Source of the DNA: JBBQUP01 sp038212305
GTDB taxonomy: Bacteria > Bacteroidota > Bacteroidia > Bacteroidales > Marinilabiliaceae
Length of the DNA: 19,651 nt
Direction: 5' to 3'
Assembly: GCA_038212305.1 (NCBI GenBank)
Contig: JBBQUP010000066.1
Coordinates: 1 to 19,651 of the forward strand
Positions 1 to 7,498 of the stretch are shown here, piece after piece; the first letter of the stretch is position 1; each line of letters starts with the position of its first letter. Below the pieces are notes generated by a model. That model had not been told where the DNA came from. It ran no database searches and was given only the letters and a program-made list of their open reading frames with translations. A program made the position numbers and the translations under genes.

Positions 1-3
1 AGA

Positions 4-42
4 TTTTCAAATTTGCCATATCTTTGCATCCGCATTTGAAAA
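4..42 (+). promoter_or_regulatory. Predicted promoter of the tRNA-Glu/rpsT unit, flanked by an inverted repeat
   Basis: TATCTTTG at 19-26 matches the Bacteroidota -7 consensus TAnnTTTG exactly and lies 43 nt before the first tRNA, so transcription would start near 33. The -33 box would fall at or before the window edge, and none is convincing. A perfect 9-bp inverted repeat, TTTTCAAAT (4-12) and ATTTGAAAA (34-42), brackets the -7 element. It may be an operator, or chance in AT-rich DNA. Confidence 0.5.
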
Positions 43-68
43 CCAAACAACACGGTTCAAAAGCAATT

Positions 69-140
69 GGTCCCTTCGTCTAGGGGTTAGGACACAAGAT
101 TTTCATTCTTGAAACAGGGGTTCGATTCCCCTAGGGACTA
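69..140 (+). tRNA. tRNA-Glu (anticodon TTC), copy 1
   Basis: A full cloverleaf can be folded by eye. The acceptor stem GGTCCCT pairs with AGGGACT (one G-U at the end). The anticodon stem is CAAGA/TCTTG with loop TTTTCAT, placing TTC at positions 34-36. The T stem is AGGGG/CCCCT around TTCGATT, and the discriminator is A. CCA is not encoded. The 72-nt gene is identical to the copy at 452-523. It lies 44 nt upstream of rpsT and is probably processed from the same transcript. Confidence 0.97.
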
Positions 141-184
141 CGAAATAACAATAGTAAGACACAGAATAATATAAAATTACGAAG

Positions 185-439
185 ATGGCAAATCATCAAT
201 CGGCGAAGAAAAGAATCAGACAAATTGCAAAACGCAACTTGCACAATAAGTATTATGCAAAAACTGCACGTAATGCCGTTAAAAAACTTCGTCTAACATT
301 AGAGAAAGCAGAGGCTACAACTCTTTATCCAAAAGTAGTTTCGATGCTAGATAAATTAGCAAAACGAAACATTATTCATAAAAACAAAGCTTCGAACTTA
401 AAATCGAAGTTGGCCATTTACGTTAACAAATTAGCGTAA
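185..439 (+). CDS. rpsT: 30S ribosomal protein S20
   Basis: This encodes an 84-residue, strongly basic protein that binds 16S rRNA during assembly of the small ribosomal subunit. The start MANHQSAKKRIRQ is the hallmark of S20 (MANxxSAKKR), and the length matches the family (about 84-88). The body is Lys/Arg-rich and helical, as expected. The ATG at 185 is the only sensible start. The gene lies between two identical tRNA-Glu genes (44 nt after the first, 12 nt before the second) with no promoter motif between them. All three are therefore probably transcribed together from the promoter near 19-26 and end at the terminator at 526-556. S20 synthesis would then be tied to tRNA-Glu production by transcription; that link is inference. 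Confidence 0.98.
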   Translation: MANHQSAKKRIRQIAKRNLHNKYYAKTARNAVKKLRLTLEKAEATTLYPKVVSMLDKLAKRNIIHKNKASNLKSKLAIYVNKLA

Positions 440-451
440 GTAGTTAAACGC

Positions 452-523
452 GGTCCCTTCGTCTAGGGGTTAGGACACAAGATTTTCATTCTTGAAACAG
501 GGGTTCGATTCCCCTAGGGACTA
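452..523 (+). tRNA. tRNA-Glu (anticodon TTC), copy 2
   Basis: The 72 nt are identical to copy 1 (same stems, TTC anticodon, discriminator A, no encoded CCA). The identity ends at the tRNA boundaries plus at most one base on the 3' side, so only the mature gene is shared. It starts 12 nt after the rpsT stop codon and is followed within 3 nt by the intrinsic terminator. Confidence 0.97.
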
Positions 524-525
524 CT

Positions 526-556
526 AAGCCCTCTTGCTTTTGCGAGAGGGCTTTTT
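526..556 (+). terminator. Intrinsic terminator of the tRNA-Glu/rpsT/tRNA-Glu unit
   Basis: AAGCCCTCTTGC (526-537) pairs with GCGAGAGGGCTT (542-553) in a 12-bp stem with one T-G wobble and a TTTT loop. It is followed by a T-run through 556. It begins 2 nt after the second tRNA, a strong and well-placed rho-independent terminator. It also shows that the unit does not read far into the downstream operon. Confidence 0.93.
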
Positions 557-582
557 GTGCTTAATTATTCTTTGGTTTGTAT

Positions 583-590
583 TATATTTG
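583..590 (+). promoter_or_regulatory. Predicted -7 element for the methyltransferase-radC-upp operon
   Basis: TATATTTG matches TAnnTTTG exactly. It lies after the terminator and 51 nt before the ATG at 642, so the transcript would start near 597 with a leader of about 45 nt. TTTG copies occur at 571-574 and 554-557, but neither sits at the usual -33 distance, so the upstream half is weak. Confidence 0.45.
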
Positions 591-641
591 AATTTATTAT
601 TTTCAACTCAGCAAACAACTTCTTGCCACAAACTTACCATT

Positions 642-1709
642 ATGTCATCCAGTACACTCGCTCGAAACAACAATTCAATTGAAGAAGCAAAACAGCAACT
701 AAACAAATGGTTTACATCATTAAATATTGATACGCAAAATATTTCAGACTACTCAAAAAAGTATCTTACTAGATACAAAACAGAACATGTCCTTTACACA
801 AATCATTATGCTAATTTATTAAAGCATGCTGTATCCCAATCGAATAAGTCAATTACCGAATTAACAGTTTTAGATTATGGTGGTGGAATTGGTATTATGT
901 CGCACTTATTATCATTAGCGGGTGCTAAAGCTATTGTTTATAATGACATTTTCGAAACTTCAACAAACGACACAAAAACACTTGCAAAAACAAACGAAAT
1001 TCGAATCAATCATTTTATTACAGGCGACATAACCGAAACAATTAATTATTTAGAAATCAATAAATTAAATGTCGACTTAATAATTTCAATGGATGTCCTT
1101 GAACACATTTACAGTTTAAGCAGCTGGTTTTCAGAACTCGCAAAAATCAAGCATCCATATATCTTATTCTTTAACACAGGTGCAAATCCTAAAAATCCAC
1201 TGATAAAACACCGTATCACAAAAATTCAAAAAATAGTCGAATTCAAAGGTCAAAAAGTGCATGAAGGATGGAAAGAAAGAGATTCGAAAGGAGCATTTAT
1301 TAAAATTAGAGAAGGCATTATTAATGATTTAAGCATTGACTTTACGGAACAAGAAGTTAAAACCCTGACATCCGACACTCGCGGCCTTATTAAAAGTGAT
1401 ATTGAAGCGTACGCTTTGAGTTATGCCCAAACAAAAAAAAGAGCAAATACACATCCCTATTACCTATCAAATACTTGTGATCCGTTAACTGGAAACTGGG
1501 AAGAGCACCTTATTAACCTTCCTTTGTTTATTAAGGATTTAAAAAAGCTTGGATTGAATGCATCTATAGTAAATGGCAAATACCCCTATTCTCAAAATAA
1601 ATTCAAAAACTTCCTCAAGCGAGTACTAAATATATTTATGAGATGCTTCCCCTTATTTGCATTAAACATTTCACCCTCATACTCCCTAATAATCAAGCCA
1701 AAAACCTAA
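642..1709 (+). CDS. Class I SAM-dependent methyltransferase, probably in glycan biosynthesis
   Basis: The encoded protein has 355 residues. A Rossmann SAM-binding motif I (VLDYGGGIG, about residues 76-84) is followed by an acidic strand end (YNDIFE) and a motif typical of Methyltransf_11/23 proteins (MDVLEH, residues 150-155). The frame stays open upstream to a TTG at 534, but that codon lies inside the terminator and upstream of the predicted promoter, so the ATG at 642 is chosen. The N-terminal about 70 residues and the C-terminal about 150 residues show no motif I recognise. The substrate is unknown. It is the first gene of a tight run, with only 3 nt to radC, and shares the run with a GT4 glycosyltransferase and a flippase, so methylation of a sugar or lipid-linked glycan is the best guess. 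O-, N- or C-methylation cannot be told apart. Confidence 0.82.
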   Translation: MSSSTLARNNNSIEEAKQQLNKWFTSLNIDTQNISDYSKKYLTRYKTEHVLYTNHYANLLKHAVSQSNKSITELTVLDYGGGIGIMSHLLSLAGAKAIVYNDIFETSTNDTKTLAKTNEIRINHFITGDITETINYLEINKLNVDLIISMDVLEHIYSLSSWFSELAKIKHPYILFFNTGANPKNPLIKHRITKIQKIVEFKGQKVHEGWKERDSKGAFIKIREGIINDLSIDFTEQEVKTLTSDTRGLIKSDIEAYALSYAQTKKRANTHPYYLSNTCDPLTGNWEEHLINLPLFIKDLKKLGLNASIVNGKYPYSQNKFKNFLKRVLNIFMRCFPLFALNISPSYSLIIKPKT

Positions 1710-1712
1710 TTC

Positions 1713-2405
1713 ATGAACCAAAACCTAACCATTAAAACTTGGGCTGTCGAAGATCGTCCTCGAGAAAAACTACTTACCAAAGGTATTCTCTCCTTATCTG
1801 ATGCTGAGTTATTAGCAATTATTATTGGCAGCGGAAGCAGTAAAGAATCGGCTGTTGAGCTATCGAAAAAAATACTTTATCACTATCAAAACAATTTAAG
1901 TGAACTGGGCAAATGCCAAACCGACGACTTAACATCTCGTTTTCATGGCATTGGCGAAGCTAAAGCTATCTCCATAATGGCAGCACTTGAGCTAGGACGA
2001 CGTAGAAATTCAAGCGATTCGATAAATCGCCCAAAAATAACAACAAGCAAACATGTTTTTGAAATTTTTCATCCTGTGCTTGCCGATTTGCCACATGAAG
2101 AGTTTTGGATATTACTTTTAAACCGATCAAACAAGGTATTATCGAAACATCGAATTAGCCAAGGAGGCATAAGTGGGACTGTAATTGATGTTCGAATTAT
2201 CATGAAACGGGCATTGGATCAGCTTGCTTCGTCCATTATTCTTTGCCACAATCACCCATCAGGCAATCGCGAACCAAGTGGCGCCGACCTTGAAATAACC
2301 AAAAAACTTGCCGATTCAGGGAAAATTCTTGATATTCCCGTTCTAGATCACATTATTATCGCCGAAAACAGCTATTTTAGCATGGCCGATGAGGGTGTGA
2401 TGTAA
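1713..2405 (+). CDS. radC: RadC family JAMM/MPN+ protein
   Basis: The 230-residue protein has the two-part RadC architecture. The N-terminal region (WAVEDRPREKLLTKG, then a helix-hairpin-helix-like stretch to about residue 100, LGRRR) resembles the UPF0758 domain. The C-terminal JAMM domain contains HNHPSG with His179 and His181 and the downstream Asp192 (SGADLE), the metal-binding set of MPN+ proteins, so the fold looks intact. Despite the name, a role of RadC in DNA repair is not established, and its biochemical activity is unclear. It follows the methyltransferase by 3 nt and precedes the first FemAB-like gene by 26 nt, so it is probably co-transcribed with the glycan genes. No functional link to them is evident from the sequence. 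Confidence 0.95.
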   Translation: MNQNLTIKTWAVEDRPREKLLTKGILSLSDAELLAIIIGSGSSKESAVELSKKILYHYQNNLSELGKCQTDDLTSRFHGIGEAKAISIMAALELGRRRNSSDSINRPKITTSKHVFEIFHPVLADLPHEEFWILLLNRSNKVLSKHRISQGGISGTVIDVRIIMKRALDQLASSIILCHNHPSGNREPSGADLEITKKLADSGKILDIPVLDHIIIAENSYFSMADEGVM

Positions 2406-2431
2406 GGCACAGAACCAAATGCGAATTTCAA

Positions 2432-3367
2432 ATGGCATTTACCATTAAATATTTAACCCGCAATGAAATTGATGATCGACAATGGGATAATTGCATTAAA
2501 GGCTCTAAAAAACCTTTGTGTTCGGCTCTGAGTTGGTATTTAGATATTGTATCGCCCAATTGGCACGCCTTGGTTTTGGAGAATTACCACGCTGTTTTAC
2601 CATTACAAATTAAATTTAAAATAGGTTTTAAATACACCACTCACCCCATATTTTGCCAACAACACGGTATTTTTTCAACCATAAATCTTACACAAAGCAC
2701 AATAGAGCAATTTTACGAACGCATCTCAAGATTCTTATTCATCGAGATTCAGAGCCAGCCATATTTTTTGCACAAATTAAATAAAAAAATAATCGTACAA
2801 ACTCTCCCAAATTACGAACTCGCTTTAAACAACTCCTTTTTTGCGATACATCAAAAAATGTCGCGAAACACAAAGGGGAACTTGCGCCAAACGGAGAAAC
2901 ATCAATTAACAGTCATTCGAACCACACCACCCGAAGAATTTTACAAGTTTTATTTAGCCCACCATAAAGAACGATATACACTAGAACAATTCGATAGGTT
3001 AAACCAAATAATTCACCAATCGATTGAGTTAAACGCAGGTGTTATATACAGTTGTTTAAATGATAAAAACGAACTCATCTCGCACTCTCTCTTTTTCTTC
3101 ATCAACAATCGAATTATCTATTTCAAATCTGTATCTTCCGAAGAGGGATATTTTAAAAGGGCGAATTTTAAAATACTTTCAACATTAATTGAAGAATACA
3201 GCACATCAAATTACATTTTAGATTTTGAAGGATCGCGAAACGAAGGGATTGCTAGATTTTTCAAAGGATGGGGTGCCCAATTGCAACCCTATTTCGCAAT
3301 TAGGAAAAAAAGTCATATCGATAAAATTGTCAATTTTAAAAACAAGCACCAAATTAAATGGATATAA
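2432..3367 (+). CDS. FemAB/GNAT-fold acyltransferase-like protein, paralog 1
   Basis: The protein has 311 residues with no signal peptide or membrane segment. The layout resembles Bacteroidota FemAB-like/GNAT-type proteins. There is an N-terminal half with strand-rich text (HALVLENYHAVLPL), then a basic stretch (MSRNTKGNLRQTEKH, about 150-164), an acyl-CoA/GNAT-like middle (FYKFYLAHHKERY) and a C-terminal signature ILDFEGS...GIARFFKGWGA (about 262-285). The FKGWGA end is typical of FemAB-like acyltransferases that place substrates in an NH-adding pocket. It is clearly related to the next gene: both share RQWDxxI, a QQxGxF stretch and ILDFxGS plus KGWG. The stop of this gene and the start of the next overlap by 10 nt, suggesting translational coupling. 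The donor and acceptor are unknown; N-acylation of a surface amino sugar is inference from context. Confidence 0.7.
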   Translation: MAFTIKYLTRNEIDDRQWDNCIKGSKKPLCSALSWYLDIVSPNWHALVLENYHAVLPLQIKFKIGFKYTTHPIFCQQHGIFSTINLTQSTIEQFYERISRFLFIEIQSQPYFLHKLNKKIIVQTLPNYELALNNSFFAIHQKMSRNTKGNLRQTEKHQLTVIRTTPPEEFYKFYLAHHKERYTLEQFDRLNQIIHQSIELNAGVIYSCLNDKNELISHSLFFFINNRIIYFKSVSSEEGYFKRANFKILSTLIEEYSTSNYILDFEGSRNEGIARFFKGWGAQLQPYFAIRKKSHIDKIVNFKNKHQIKWI

Positions 3368-4233
3368 GACTAATTAACAACAGTAAAGTAAACAGACAAA
3401 AATGGGATGACACCGTAACGAAGTCATCATCCAATTTTTTTGCCACATCAAAAGCACTTGATATAAACTCAAGCACTTGGCAGGCTATTGTTGTTGATGA
3501 TTATGAACTTGTAATGCCGATAGTCCCCCAAACGCGGTATGGCATACCATATCTTGTGCAGCCCTTGTTTTTTCAGCAGCTTGGAGTTTTTCAAAAACAA
3601 CCAGAGCCTATCGTCATCGATCCTTTTCTGCGTTTTATAAAAAAAAGATTCCCATTCATTGTTTATAATTTCAACACTAATAACACCACCAAAACCGTTT
3701 CAAAAAGCATCCTATTTCGTAAAACGTATTCATTAAATCTCAACAAACCACTTGAAGAGTTAAAAATGAATTTTTCGAAAAGCCATCGAAAAAATATTTC
3801 AAAGACACAATCAAACTTGCTTTATATTGATGAATTAAACTCCCCTGATTTGTTTTTACCCTTTTTAAGAGCGTTTTATCAGTCTAAAAACATGTCGTTC
3901 ATTAAGGAGAAGAATTACTTAGGTTTAAACAATTTAATTTACGCAACATTTAACCATAGCAAACTATTAGGTTGTTATGATAATAACGAGTTAATTGGAA
4001 TGGCCTATTTTTTAACATATATGAATCGATGTACACTGTATTCTTGCACCAACCAAAAAGGCCATGAAAAAAAAGCCACCTTTGCATTGGTTAATGCCTT
4101 TATCGAGCAAAACAGTTATACCAATAGCATTCTCGATTTTGCAGGATCTGACATCCTAGGAATTGCAGAATTTAATAAAGGTTGGGGTTCTGTGCTAGAG
4201 CAATATCCACAATTTTCTAATCGATGGTTCTAA
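3358..4233 (+). CDS. FemAB/GNAT-fold acyltransferase-like protein, paralog 2
   Basis: The protein has 291 residues and is the tandem relative of the preceding one. Matching blocks in the same order are RQKWDDTV near the start, FFQQLGVF (paralog 1 has FCQQHGIF), the basic SHRKNISKTQ stretch around 141-150, and ILDFAGSDILGIAEFNKGWG near the C-terminus (about 258-277). The two differ at most positions between these blocks, so the duplication is old. The gene starts inside the last codons of paralog 1 and ends 10 nt before the glycosyltransferase. It has no membrane segment, so it probably acts in the cytoplasm. Two non-identical copies suggest either two sequential acylations or a heterodimer. 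The family call is by motif only, and the reaction is not known. Confidence 0.68.
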   Translation: MDIRLINNSKVNRQKWDDTVTKSSSNFFATSKALDINSSTWQAIVVDDYELVMPIVPQTRYGIPYLVQPLFFQQLGVFQKQPEPIVIDPFLRFIKKRFPFIVYNFNTNNTTKTVSKSILFRKTYSLNLNKPLEELKMNFSKSHRKNISKTQSNLLYIDELNSPDLFLPFLRAFYQSKNMSFIKEKNYLGLNNLIYATFNHSKLLGCYDNNELIGMAYFLTYMNRCTLYSCTNQKGHEKKATFALVNAFIEQNSYTNSILDFAGSDILGIAEFNKGWGSVLEQYPQFSNRWF

Positions 4234-4243
4234 ACTTCAGTAA

Positions 4244-5404
4244 ATGAAAAAAATTAACGTACTTTTTATATCAGCATGGTTTCCATCTTCAAAATTCCCT
4301 TTCAATGGCAACTTTGTCATTCGACATGCTGAGGCAGTATCTAAATATTGCGATGTTACTTTTTTAAACATAACCTCAGATCCTCTGCTCGATAAAACTA
4401 AACTTGGTATATCTGATCAAATTGAACTAATTGAAATTAATATTTCATCAAAAACTCAAATTCCAATATTTCGAAAACTTACAACATGGGTTAATTATTA
4501 TTACATACTATGTGCGACAATTAAAAAACTAAAAGAAGACAATCGTAAGCCAGATATTATTCATACTAACATTACTTTCCCAACTTCGTTTTGGGGTTTA
4601 GTAATGAAAATTCGTTTTAATATCCCGTATATCATTACCGAACATTGGACTGGATTCCTGCCTGGAACCAGGATAAAGCATTCATTAATTAAAGAATTGA
4701 TTGTAAAATATTGCTGTGCAAAAGCATCATGCATTTCACCGGTTTCAAACGATCTTAAAAATGCCATGCAATCCTTAGGCTACAAAGGCAATTATAACGT
4801 TATACCCAATGCTGTAAATGAGCAATTATTCTCTAAAATAAACAATCCAAAATCTATAGATTCGACAACAAAGTTTATACATATTTCGTCATTGCTTGAT
4901 GACCATAAAAACATTAATGGGATTCTTCACGCTTTTAAAAATGCACTAGAAAAGGAGCCAAAAATACATCTAACCATCGTAAGCGACAATTCACCTGTGG
5001 ATTTTTTGCGATTTGTGGAAAACGAAAAACTCACCAGCAAAATATCATTCGAAGGTCCTTATTCGCCATTAGAAATTGCTAATGCATTAAGTAATTCAGA
5101 TTGTTTCCTCCTTTTCTCAAACTACGAGAATCTTCCATGTGTTATTATTGAATCATTAATGGCAGGCGTTCCTGTAATATCATCACAAGTTGGAGGAATA
5201 AGTGAAATGATAAACTCCTCAAATGGATACCTAATCCCAAAACAAAATATTGAGGTATTAACAAATACAATTATCGAATTTAGTTGCTCAAAATCAATGT
5301 TTGATCGAAAAAAAATACAGAAGGAGAGTCTTTTAAAGTATAGTTATGAGGCTATTGGACAAAAATACCTAAACGTGTATTTGAAATCAATTAATAATGA
5401 TTAA
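4244..5404 (+). CDS. GT4 family (GT-B fold) glycosyltransferase
   Basis: The protein has 386 residues. The N-terminal domain begins INVLFISAWFPS and has GNFVIRHAEAVSKY, the usual start of GT4 proteins. A linker with NAVNEQLF (about 189-196) leads to the nucleotide-sugar domain. The EX7E motif is present (Glu295 and Glu303 in ENLPCVIIE), followed by AGVPVISSQVGGISE, the donor-binding region. It probably transfers a sugar from an NDP-sugar, with retention, to a lipid-linked acceptor at the cytoplasmic face of the inner membrane. Donor and acceptor cannot be read from the sequence. It follows FemAB-like paralog 2 by 10 nt and its end overlaps the flippase start by 8 nt. It is the only glycosyltransferase in the window. 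Confidence 0.92.
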   Translation: MKKINVLFISAWFPSSKFPFNGNFVIRHAEAVSKYCDVTFLNITSDPLLDKTKLGISDQIELIEINISSKTQIPIFRKLTTWVNYYYILCATIKKLKEDNRKPDIIHTNITFPTSFWGLVMKIRFNIPYIITEHWTGFLPGTRIKHSLIKELIVKYCCAKASCISPVSNDLKNAMQSLGYKGNYNVIPNAVNEQLFSKINNPKSIDSTTKFIHISSLLDDHKNINGILHAFKNALEKEPKIHLTIVSDNSPVDFLRFVENEKLTSKISFEGPYSPLEIANALSNSDCFLLFSNYENLPCVIIESLMAGVPVISSQVGGISEMINSSNGYLIPKQNIEVLTNTIIEFSCSKSMFDRKKIQKESLLKYSYEAIGQKYLNVYLKSINND

Positions 5405-6689
5405 AAAAATCATTTACACTTTTACCTCTAGAATAGGCATTGCGATAATCAATCTCGTGATTGCAGTAATTTTATCTCGTTGGTTAGGAGCAGAGTTAAA
5501 AGGGGTTCAGAGTTTATTACTAATATACATTTCATTAATAACAACTATAACAGGTTTTGCGGGGATATCATCCTTATCCTATCTGCTACCTAAGAGTCCA
5601 AAAGCAAATTACCTAATAGCCTCTACCATTTGGTCTTTCGCTACTTGCACAATAATCTACCTTTTATCAACAACACTCCATTTAATTCCACCTCAATATA
5701 TTTTTTCAATTATCGCTATAAGTCTACTTAATTCATTAGGAAATAACAATCTCTCTATTTTGCTTTATAAAGAGAGAATTCGAGAATACAATAAAGCGAT
5801 GTTATTGCAACCCGTCATCCTCGTTTTAATGATTGCTGCTTTTTTTGTTGTCACTAGAACCTTAACAATTTCCAATTATTTGGATTCATTACTCATCAGC
5901 TATATTCTATTCTTACTGATTTCTATCCCTGGATTAAAATATCTACAGAAATTCGATGGTTCTAATTCGTCTAAATCAATCATATACGACTTAAGACAAT
6001 TACTCAAATATGGCTTTTATAATCAAACCGCTACCATAATTCAATTAGCAAGCTTTCGCGGAGCTTACTTTATTATTGAGAAATACTGTACTACATCAGA
6101 AGTGGGCATCTATTCCAATGCGGTTTCAATTACTGAATCAATATGGCTAATCAGCCGAAGTATTTCATTAGTGATGTATTCCAAAATCATTAATACTGAA
6201 TCCACGATTAAACAACGTAAACTGATCATTCGATTTTCTCAAATAACATTCTACATACAGCTTCCTGCGATCCTACTCATTAGTGTGATTCCTGCCCAAT
6301 TTTATGTTTATATATTTGGAAAAGATTTTTATGCGATGAAAACAACCATTGTATTTCTGCTGCCTGGTGTATTATTATACGGACAATCACTCATCTCAGG
6401 TCATTATTTTTCAGGAACAGGGAATCATAAAATAAATACGCTATCCAATCTTGGAGGAATGATCGTATTATTAATTTCTTCTTTTTTCCTTATTCCTCAT
6501 CTGGCACTTGTAGGTGCAGCCATTTCAACTTTTTTAGGTTATTTTACCCTTTTATTAATACAATCATACTATTTAAAAAAGAAGTTGCAAATTGGGTTTG
6601 TAAATTTTATTGGCTCACGAAACAAGATTGTTACTTATCATCATTTTCTAAAAAAAATGTATTTTAAAATAAACAAACGTAAATTATGA
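5397..6689 (+). CDS. Wzx-like oligosaccharide flippase (MOP superfamily)
   Basis: The 430-residue protein is very hydrophobic, with about a dozen predicted membrane helices from residue 5 onward and a basic loop between about 180 and 205. The opening IIYTFTSRIGIAIINLVIAVILSRWLGAE is typical of polysaccharide transporters of the MOP/MATE-like group (the run IIYTFTSRIG then LSRWLG). It should flip a lipid-linked saccharide from the cytoplasmic to the periplasmic face of the inner membrane. It overlaps the glycosyltransferase by 8 nt and the following methyltransferase by 4 nt (ATGA), so translation is likely coupled. The gene would be enough for one export route, but no Wzy polymerase or chain-length regulator lies here. 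Alternatives are a teichuronic- or lipid-linked-glycan exporter of the same superfamily. Confidence 0.85.
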   Translation: MIKKIIYTFTSRIGIAIINLVIAVILSRWLGAELKGVQSLLLIYISLITTITGFAGISSLSYLLPKSPKANYLIASTIWSFATCTIIYLLSTTLHLIPPQYIFSIIAISLLNSLGNNNLSILLYKERIREYNKAMLLQPVILVLMIAAFFVVTRTLTISNYLDSLLISYILFLLISIPGLKYLQKFDGSNSSKSIIYDLRQLLKYGFYNQTATIIQLASFRGAYFIIEKYCTTSEVGIYSNAVSITESIWLISRSISLVMYSKIINTESTIKQRKLIIRFSQITFYIQLPAILLISVIPAQFYVYIFGKDFYAMKTTIVFLLPGVLLYGQSLISGHYFSGTGNHKINTLSNLGGMIVLLISSFFLIPHLALVGAAISTFLGYFTLLLIQSYYLKKKLQIGFVNFIGSRNKIVTYHHFLKKMYFKINKRKL

Positions 6690-7495
6690 ATAGTTTAAAA
6701 AAACTGGGACTTGCACTCATACAATTATTTAAACAACCGTCATTAATCAACCTTATAATTGAAAACAGACATGTTTGGCGCAAATACTGTGAAAAAAATC
6801 ATCCCAATTACACGAATGGATTACCTGTTGTCGATTTGCATCTATTAATTGGACGGGAGATTGAATTAAACAGGTATTCATTTTTAAATGGTGGATCGTT
6901 ATTAACTGACATTGCTCTATTAAAAGGATTGGCATTAAAAATTCCAAATTGTTCCTATTTCGAAATTGGAACTTGGCGAGGAGAATCAGTAGCCAATGTG
7001 GCTGAAGTGGCAAATAAATGCATAACGATGAACCTTTCAAATGAAGAAATGATGAAGGCTCATGGCAATATAAATATTATAAATCAAATAGGCATTTTTA
7101 TTAAAAACTTCACAAATATCAGACTTCTAGAAGCCAATTCATTAACTTTTAATTTTGCAACACTAAATGAAAAATTCGATTTAATATTTATTGATGGAGA
7201 TCACCATTTTAAATCAGTTTTGTCTGATACAATAAACGTATTTAAACATTTAATTCACGAACAATCAATAGTTGTATGGCACGATTACAGCTACCAACCA
7301 GATGATGTCAGACACGAAGTTTTAAGTGCAATATTAGAGGCATTACCAAACCATCTGCATTCGAACCTTTACCATATTAGAAACACAAATTGTTGTATAT
7401 ATCATCCAGAAAAACTCTCTCAAAGCAAGTCTTTAGAACAACACGATTATCCTTTTTATAATTTTGCATCTAAGATTTCAATCCAAAACAACTAA
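6686..7495 (+). CDS. Class I SAM-dependent methyltransferase (Methyltransf_24-like)
   Basis: The protein has 269 residues. A SAM-binding motif (YFEIGTWRGES, about 91-101) is followed by a motif with IDGDHHFKSV (about 169-178) and the end-of-strand WHDYSYQPDD. The EIGTWRGES and IDGDH pair is seen in Methyltransf_24 proteins, which often act on sugars in glycan clusters. The ATG overlaps the flippase stop (ATGA), and upp follows after 3 nt. It is unlike the methyltransferase at 642 in motif I and length, so the two are not a recent duplicate. Its substrate is unknown; modification of the saccharide made by the neighbouring glycosyltransferase is inference. Confidence 0.83.
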   Translation: MNSLKKLGLALIQLFKQPSLINLIIENRHVWRKYCEKNHPNYTNGLPVVDLHLLIGREIELNRYSFLNGGSLLTDIALLKGLALKIPNCSYFEIGTWRGESVANVAEVANKCITMNLSNEEMMKAHGNINIINQIGIFIKNFTNIRLLEANSLTFNFATLNEKFDLIFIDGDHHFKSVLSDTINVFKHLIHEQSIVVWHDYSYQPDDVRHEVLSAILEALPNHLHSNLYHIRNTNCCIYHPEKLSQSKSLEQHDYPFYNFASKISIQNN

Positions 7496-7498
7496 CCC

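Noticed and set aside
69..523. The two tRNA copies as ends of a mobile element
   Set aside because: The repeat is exactly the tRNA gene, the enclosed DNA is rpsT alone, and there is no integrase or transposase, so it is not an integration scar.
534..641. N-terminal extension of the first methyltransferase from a TTG start
   Set aside because: It starts inside the tRNA-Glu terminator stem and upstream of the predicted promoter; the extra 36 residues are hydrophobic but not conserved-looking, and an ATG at 642 fits better.
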